This document shows, in pieces, positions 59,984-64,000 of a stretch of DNA of 64,000 bases. Made by a program: the position numbers and the translations under genes. The notes beneath the pieces were generated by a model. It saw only the letters and a program-made list of their open reading frames with translations. It did no database searches and had not been told where the DNA came from. How positions within the stretch are numbered: the first letter of the stretch is position 1; each line of letters opens with the position of its first letter. Origin of the DNA: Fictibacillus arsenicus (lineage in GTDB: Bacteria; Bacillota; Bacilli; Bacillales; Fictibacillaceae); assembly GCF_001999465.1 (NCBI RefSeq), contig NZ_MQMF01000001.1, positions 930,001 to 994,000 of the forward strand, read 5' to 3'.

Positions 59984-60166
59984 TTGATTGCGTTTAAAGA
60001 ATTTACGTTGAGTTTAGTGTTCATAGTTGGCTGGTTTATATTAATTTTTAGCATCGTCGGATTAATTGTTTCTCTTTTTGCTGAAGGGATTTGGGTTTTC
60101 GTTCTTGTGTCTGTCATTTCGATAGGTTTATTTCTCATATGGTTTTATAAAAAGTTATCACACTAA
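59984..60166 (+). CDS. Small membrane protein, two predicted helices
   Basis: A TTG start with GGGAGGAAAG about 9 bases upstream opens a 60-codon frame. Two helices (~10-32 and ~36-54) are separated by A-E-G-I-W, with a basic Y-K-K tail. It is probably co-transcribed with 59709-59957. Function unknown. Confidence 0.6.
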   Translation: MIAFKEFTLSLVFIVGWFILIFSIVGLIVSLFAEGIWVFVLVSVISIGLFLIWFYKKLSH

Positions 60167-60170
60167 AAAG

Positions 60171-60196
60171 AGTGCCCTCCGACCTGAAGGCACCCT
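60171..60196 (-). terminator. Terminator after the pyroglutamyl-peptidase-like gene
   Basis: On the minus strand GTGCCTTC pairs with GGAGGGCAC (one wobble), followed by TCTTTTTAG. It sits between convergent genes. Confidence 0.65.
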
Positions 60197-60207
60197 TCCC
60201 AAATCTA

Positions 60208-61503
60208 TTACTCTATTCCTCGTGCAGCTGCTTCTACTAGTTCAACCGTCTGATCTACCGTATTCTTGCGGAAATTCTTAAATTCATCGGTGATGTAAAC
60301 CGATTTATCTACTGGATAAAATTCCTGGGCCGCGATGTGAAGGTGGCCACCCGGGATATCGTCAGCCCCTAGACCTAAACGAACGCGATTGGATCTGTAC
60401 ATGCTTTCGTTCGATAAGTAGCTCCCTCCCCCGCCGGCTCTTGCCTTTGAGCCTGGTGTTGGACCGCCATCATGACAAACAGCTGGATCTTCAAAGTTCG
60501 GCGGCAGCCACTCACAAACCTCATCGTTTCGGAATACCGGCCATGGACCTGTTTCCGCCGCAATCATTTCTTCATACGGCAGTGTTGTTTCAATGAATTC
60601 CGGGAGCGGTTCTGGCATCGGCCAATCAGAAACGGTCGGCGTCACTTCAGCCCGCTCTTCCAGCTTGTTGTCAGCCCCTGTGTGCCAGCGACCGGCATAA
60701 CCTTCAATCGCCATTTTGCGAGGTCCGCCCTGACTGATCGTCATCATCAAGTCCACACGCTTCGGACCTTCTTTTAAAAATGGACCGAACGTATCTTCAA
60801 CAATCCCTTCTTCAAAATCGTCCCATCGAACTGGAAAATTCACTGCTTGAATCACAGCTAGTCCATCATCCGTCCAGACCAATCGACCGTCGAGCTGCAA
60901 TCCGCTTGCGCCTGAAGGATTCGTACGGCGAAATTCCTGCTCCAAACGGTACGGGTCAAAACCACTTACGAGGACACGCTTAACTCGTTCACCCTGCAGA
61001 AAATGAATCGTTGTAATCCCACGTGAAGTGTACTCTAGCTTTTTCATGAGCTGTTCCCGTTTTTCTTCTGTTACCTCAAAATGTGGATCCCATTGTCTTA
61101 GTGCACTTGTCATGCTGAGTCTCGCCCAGTATAGCGGACGATCATCATATGTATCGAGCTCTCCTAAATCGGGTCGTTTCCCCTGAGCACGGTCAACCGC
61201 TGTTTTCCATAGCTTCGTTCCGTGTCTTTCGATTAACTTTTCAGCTTGTTTTTCACTTTTTGCCGAACAAAGATCTCGCTTAAACTTATCTACGTATTGA
61301 GTAAATTCACTGTCTTCTAAAATCTGCTGTGGAATCGGCTTCCCATCCTCAATCCTCTGTTCCTCTGGTGTTAACGAAACAGTTGAGTCATAACAGCTTG
61401 TCTTGTCCTTTTCTTTTGCCTCAGCCGCTTGTGAATCGAAAAATACCATACTACATAAACATATTATCCCTAAAATAAGTAATCGCTTAGCTTGTATTCT
61501 CAC
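60208..61503 (-). CDS. Secreted pyroglutamyl-peptidase I-like (C15 fold) protein
   Basis: The ~431-residue protein starts at the GTG at 61503, 6 bases after AGGAGG; a GTG at 61521 precedes the ribosome site. A signal peptide ends near A-A-E-A. The C15-like region shows V-L-V-S-G-F-D-P (177-184), N-P-S-G-A-S (195-200), S-Q-G-G-P-R near 257-262, I-E-G-Y-A-G (E267) and G-H-L-H-I-A (H389). At the expected nucleophile, S-N-x5-S-N replaces S-N-x6-C-N, so Ser (S371) seems to occupy the Cys site. It is larger than classic Pcp (~215 aa), with an extra N-terminal domain. The pxp operon 2 kb away supports a link to 5-oxoproline. Confidence 0.72.
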   Translation of the reverse strand: MRIQAKRLLILGIICLCSMVFFDSQAAEAKEKDKTSCYDSTVSLTPEEQRIEDGKPIPQQILEDSEFTQYVDKFKRDLCSAKSEKQAEKLIERHGTKLWKTAVDRAQGKRPDLGELDTYDDRPLYWARLSMTSALRQWDPHFEVTEEKREQLMKKLEYTSRGITTIHFLQGERVKRVLVSGFDPYRLEQEFRRTNPSGASGLQLDGRLVWTDDGLAVIQAVNFPVRWDDFEEGIVEDTFGPFLKEGPKRVDLMMTISQGGPRKMAIEGYAGRWHTGADNKLEERAEVTPTVSDWPMPEPLPEFIETTLPYEEMIAAETGPWPVFRNDEVCEWLPPNFEDPAVCHDGGPTPGSKARAGGGGSYLSNESMYRSNRVRLGLGADDIPGGHLHIAAQEFYPVDKSVYITDEFKNFRKNTVDQTVELVEAAARGIE

Positions 61504-61521
61504 AATAGCCCTCCTTTTCAC

Positions 61522-61924
61522 CCTATTGTAAGATAATAACGAAATCGTTTAAATAGTATGAATTGTTTAAAAACAGGAAAACAGCTAGACATCATCCTTC
61601 CTCATGCCCGGGTATAAATGATTATTTTCTCACTCCCATGTTCAATACGATCACTAATAAAATAAATGCTATCCTGAGAGAACGATCTTTTGTCACTGCT
61701 TTAAGCAATCCTACTAAAACACCCATCATAGGGTTCCTATCAACCGATAAAATCACAAAGATATCTAGTAAAAGTAACACGTCATCGTTCAAAGCTAGCT
61801 GTTCCGCATCCATCTCATCATCCAGGTTTTTAACTAATATATTACGCTAAGCACTTTTATGTGATTTCAAATAAAAATCGTGTAAGCTGTACACATCATA
61901 ATTTTTGACAGGGATGAGATGTGA
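61522..61924. other. Intergenic region between the C15-like gene and the DHA2 pump
   Basis: A hydrophobic minus-strand frame at 61622-61813 (63 codons, two possible helices, ATG but no ribosome site) is weakly possible. GTGTA-AGCTG-TACAC, an inverted repeat at 61880-61894, lies ~30 bp upstream of the pump and could bind a TetR-type regulator. Otherwise nothing is recognised. Confidence 0.35.
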
Positions 61925-63331
61925 ATGGAAGCAACACAAAATTATAAACAGTCTACGATTGTAACTCTGCTTCTTGCCGGAACGTTTATTGCAATCTTGA
62001 ACCAAACACTGATGATTACAGCGATACCGCCGATCATGGACGAGATGAACATCACTGCGAACAGCGCACAGTGGCTGACAACGGTGTTTATGCTCGTGAA
62101 CGGGATCATGATTCCAGTCAGCGCATTTTTATTAGAGCGTTTTACGACAAGACAGCTCTTTCTCTCTGCTATGGGCGTATTCGCTTTTGGTACAATAGTT
62201 GCCGGATTGGCACCAAACTTCGAGATGCTCTTGCTTGGAAGGGTGATTCAGTCAAGCGGAGCTGGCGTCATGCTGCCGCTCATGCAAACTGTTTTTCTCA
62301 TGATTTTTCCGGTGAACAAACGAGGATCTGCGATGGGGTTAGTCGGTCTTGTTATATCATTTGCGCCGGCAATCGGTCCAGCCTTGTCCGGCTGGGTAAC
62401 ATCGCATTATTCGTGGAGGCTACTATTCTTTATTATCTTACCAATTGCACTTATCGATATTATCGTCGCTTATTTTGCTTTAAAAAATGTGACAGAGACG
62501 GCGAAAACAAGGGTTGATGTTTTATCCATTATCCTGTCCTCGTTTGGATTCGGCGGACTTCTTTATGGATTCACATGCGCGGGGAACTTAGGATGGACGG
62601 CTTCAAGCACCTTGTTGTGGCTGGGAATCGGCGTGGTGGCGCTTGTGCTTTTTATCACGAGACAGCTACGTTTAAAACATCCGATGCTTGAGTTTCGTGT
62701 GTTTGCCAACTCAGTCTTCCCGCTTACTGTAGCGATTGGGATGATCACATTTATGGGACTGATCGGAGCTGAGACGATTATTCCGTTATTTATGCAAAAC
62801 ATGAGGGATTTTACAGCGTTTGAGGCAGGATTGGCACTTTTACCTGGCGCACTGATTACGGGGCTGTTATCACCGATTACCGGCCGGCTATTTGATAAAT
62901 TCGGCGCGAAATGGCTTGCGTTCACAGGTTTAACTATAATCACGGGCTCTTCCTTTGCATTCGCGACACTCGGCCCATCCACATCCTTTACGTTTATCAC
63001 GGTCATGTACAGCATTCGGATGCTGGGGCTAGGGATGGTAATGATGCCTGTGGCGACTGCCGGGCTGAATCGATTGCCAAAACGTTTAATACCGCACGGC
63101 GCCGCGATGGATAATACGATGAAAATGATCGCCGCATCAGTCGGAACAGCGATTTTGGTGACCGTTATGACAACAGTGGCAGGTAACGCCAAAGATAACC
63201 CTGGGATTTCTTATCCTGATATGTATGGCGCCAACATGGCGTTCATTGTGGTTTCCGTTTTATCCTTAATCGGACTCATTATTTCATTTTTTATTAAAAA
63301 TGAAAAAGCGGATGAAGAGTCTGCGGAATGA
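61925..63331 (+). CDS. DHA2 family MFS drug:H+ antiporter (EmrB/QacA, LmrB-like)
   Basis: The 468-residue protein has 13-14 predicted helices. DHA2 features are L-N-Q-T-L-M-I-T-A-I-P near 25 (helix 1, the D1-like motif with Gln/Thr in place of the usual Asp), W-L-T-T-V-F-M-L near 50, L-G-R-V-I-Q-S-S-G-A-G near 103 (motif B) and G-P-A-L-S-G-W-V near 150 (motif C). It should export toxic compounds in exchange for protons. A terminator follows. Confidence 0.9.
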   Translation: MEATQNYKQSTIVTLLLAGTFIAILNQTLMITAIPPIMDEMNITANSAQWLTTVFMLVNGIMIPVSAFLLERFTTRQLFLSAMGVFAFGTIVAGLAPNFEMLLLGRVIQSSGAGVMLPLMQTVFLMIFPVNKRGSAMGLVGLVISFAPAIGPALSGWVTSHYSWRLLFFIILPIALIDIIVAYFALKNVTETAKTRVDVLSIILSSFGFGGLLYGFTCAGNLGWTASSTLLWLGIGVVALVLFITRQLRLKHPMLEFRVFANSVFPLTVAIGMITFMGLIGAETIIPLFMQNMRDFTAFEAGLALLPGALITGLLSPITGRLFDKFGAKWLAFTGLTIITGSSFAFATLGPSTSFTFITVMYSIRMLGLGMVMMPVATAGLNRLPKRLIPHGAAMDNTMKMIAASVGTAILVTVMTTVAGNAKDNPGISYPDMYGANMAFIVVSVLSLIGLIISFFIKNEKADEESAE

Positions 63332-63341
63332 TCACCTAAAT

Positions 63342-63376
63342 AAAAAGATGCTCAATTCGTTTTGAGCATCTTTTTT
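63342..63376. terminator. Bidirectional terminator
   Basis: AAAAGATGCTCAA pairs with TTGAGCATCTTTT around a short loop, with T-runs on both strands, between convergent genes. Confidence 0.85.
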
Positions 63377-63386
63377 CGTAATTTTT

Positions 63387-64000
63387 TTAAAAAATCATAT
63401 TTGCGACGAGAAGAGAAACCAACCCGACAAACCAACAAATTGTCGTCGGTACAGACCATACCATGATCTGTTCTTTTACATCTTTTATCCCCAACATTCT
63501 GTTAACCACCCAGAATAGGCTATCATTAAAATAGGAGAAGACCATTGAACCCATTGCAGCAGCTTGTGCGGCTAATGCCATGTTTACATCAAGCTGTGAA
63601 AGAATCGGTGCTGAAATAGATGCCGCTGTAATCATCGCTACCGTTCCGCTTCCTTGGACAAGTCGTACAATCGTAGCTACAAAGAATGGGATCAGAACGG
63701 CCGGCAACGCCAAATCCGCAATACTTTTAGCGATATAATCCCCCGCTCCGCTTTCACGAAGTACGTTCCCTAGCGCACCACCTGCCCCTGTTACGAGAAG
63801 GATGATTCCTGCTGTTTGGATTCCCTCTTCCATTCTATCAAGAGAGTCAGAACGGCTTAAATTTCCAGCCAAGAAATAGATGGCAGCGAGTAAACCAATG
63901 CTGACCGCAATAATCGGCTTACCTAAGAAAATGAGAATACCATAAAAGCCTGTAGTCAGTTCTAGAGCGGTTAATGTCGTATTTAAAAAGATTAATAGAA
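63387..64000 (-). CDS. GntP family gluconate/organic acid permease (partial)
   Basis: About 204 C-terminal residues are visible and the frame continues beyond the window. GntP motifs include G-I-L-I-F-L-G-K-P-I-I-A-V, T-G-A-G-G-A-L-G-N-V-L, V-Q-G-S-G-T-V-A-M-I-T-A near the middle and F-S-Y-F-N-D-S-L-F-W near the end. It is a membrane importer of gluconate or another hydroxyacid. Upstream partners lie outside the window. Confidence 0.9.
   Translation of the reverse strand, partial: LLIFLNTTLTALELTTGFYGILIFLGKPIIAVSIGLLAAIYFLAGNLSRSDSLDRMEEGIQTAGIILLVTGAGGALGNVLRESGAGDYIAKSIADLALPAVLIPFFVATIVRLVQGSGTVAMITAASISAPILSQLDVNMALAAQAAAMGSMVFSYFNDSLFWVVNRMLGIKDVKEQIMVWSVPTTICWFVGLVSLLVANMIF

Noticed and set aside
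61622-61813. 63-codon hydrophobic minus-strand gene
   Set aside because: It has no ribosome site and no promoter; kept only as a weak possibility in the intergenic note.
62563-63192. 209-codon minus-strand open frame opposite the DHA2 pump
   Set aside because: It is antisense to a clear membrane transporter and rich in Pro/Ile/Thr/Val, as expected from reverse reading of hydrophobic codons.
1-64000. tRNA, rRNA, prophage, transposase or replication-origin features
   Set aside because: None of the characteristic sequences or genes was found on either strand.

Overview
The window reads as chromosomal DNA of a low-GC, spore-former-type Bacillota (Bacillaceae, Bacillus/Fictibacillus-like). Supporting signs are strong AGGAGG ribosome sites with frequent TTG/GTG starts, CcpA-type cre sites, sugar ABC importers without ATPases, Bacillus-style pgcA, manA, pxpB/pxpC and ycsG/ycsI genes, and lipoprotein-rich uptake systems. 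No rRNA, tRNA, IS element, phage or CRISPR array was seen.

1-10 kb holds two organic-acid modules. The first (1-6.7 kb) is a divergent TRAP-transporter locus with a CitE-like lyase, a MmgE/PrpD protein, an AA_synth-family protein and a 3-hydroxyisobutyrate-dehydrogenase-like enzyme. It is tied to a GntR/FCD repressor by three copies of an ATTG-N4-CAAT operator. The second (6.8-10.2 kb) is a compact operon gntR, class I fumarase/tartrate dehydratase alpha and beta, and a tartrate/D-malate dehydrogenase, with one promoter and a CTGTCGACAG palindrome. 10.2-14 kb carries housekeeping and small genes: PfpI, an MFS efflux pump, small proteins and a lipoprotein.

14-54 kb is a large carbohydrate-utilisation island. 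A GH3 beta-glucosidase (plus strand) faces a ~19.6 kb minus-strand operon that begins at a cre/LacI-controlled promoter near 36.79 kb. That operon runs lacI, GH35, lipoprotein SBP, a 986-aa modular SBP, two permeases, an NHL-TPR-Yip1 membrane protein, a DUF5696 protein, two more permeases, a GH144-type glucanase and a second GH35. Upstream, further minus-strand genes encode three xylose-isomerase-like TIM-barrel proteins, two Gfo/Idh/MocA oxidoreductases (one frameshifted), a ROK repressor, an unassigned beta-propeller enzyme and a ROK sugar kinase. A third ABC importer with GH130 and DUF1861 proteins follows, under a second LacI regulator. pgcA and manA next to it could carry mannose 1-phosphate to fructose 6-phosphate. 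All glycosidases lack signal peptides, so oligosaccharides appear to be imported and then cut in the cytoplasm.

54.8-58.5 kb is a 5-oxoproline operon (pxpB, pxpC, ycsG-like, ycsI-like) without pxpA. A secreted pyroglutamyl-peptidase-like protein lies 2 kb further on. The rest is a YihY/BrkB membrane protein, two tiny membrane proteins, a DHA2 efflux pump and a partial GntP permease.

The most unusual non-coding feature is a family of four intergenic elements (20.7, 40.0, 45.2 and 58.6 kb). Each has a conserved hairpin head followed by arrays with a strict 20-21 bp period. The most unusual protein set is the DUF5696 / NHL-TPR-Yip1 / giant-SBP uptake cassette.
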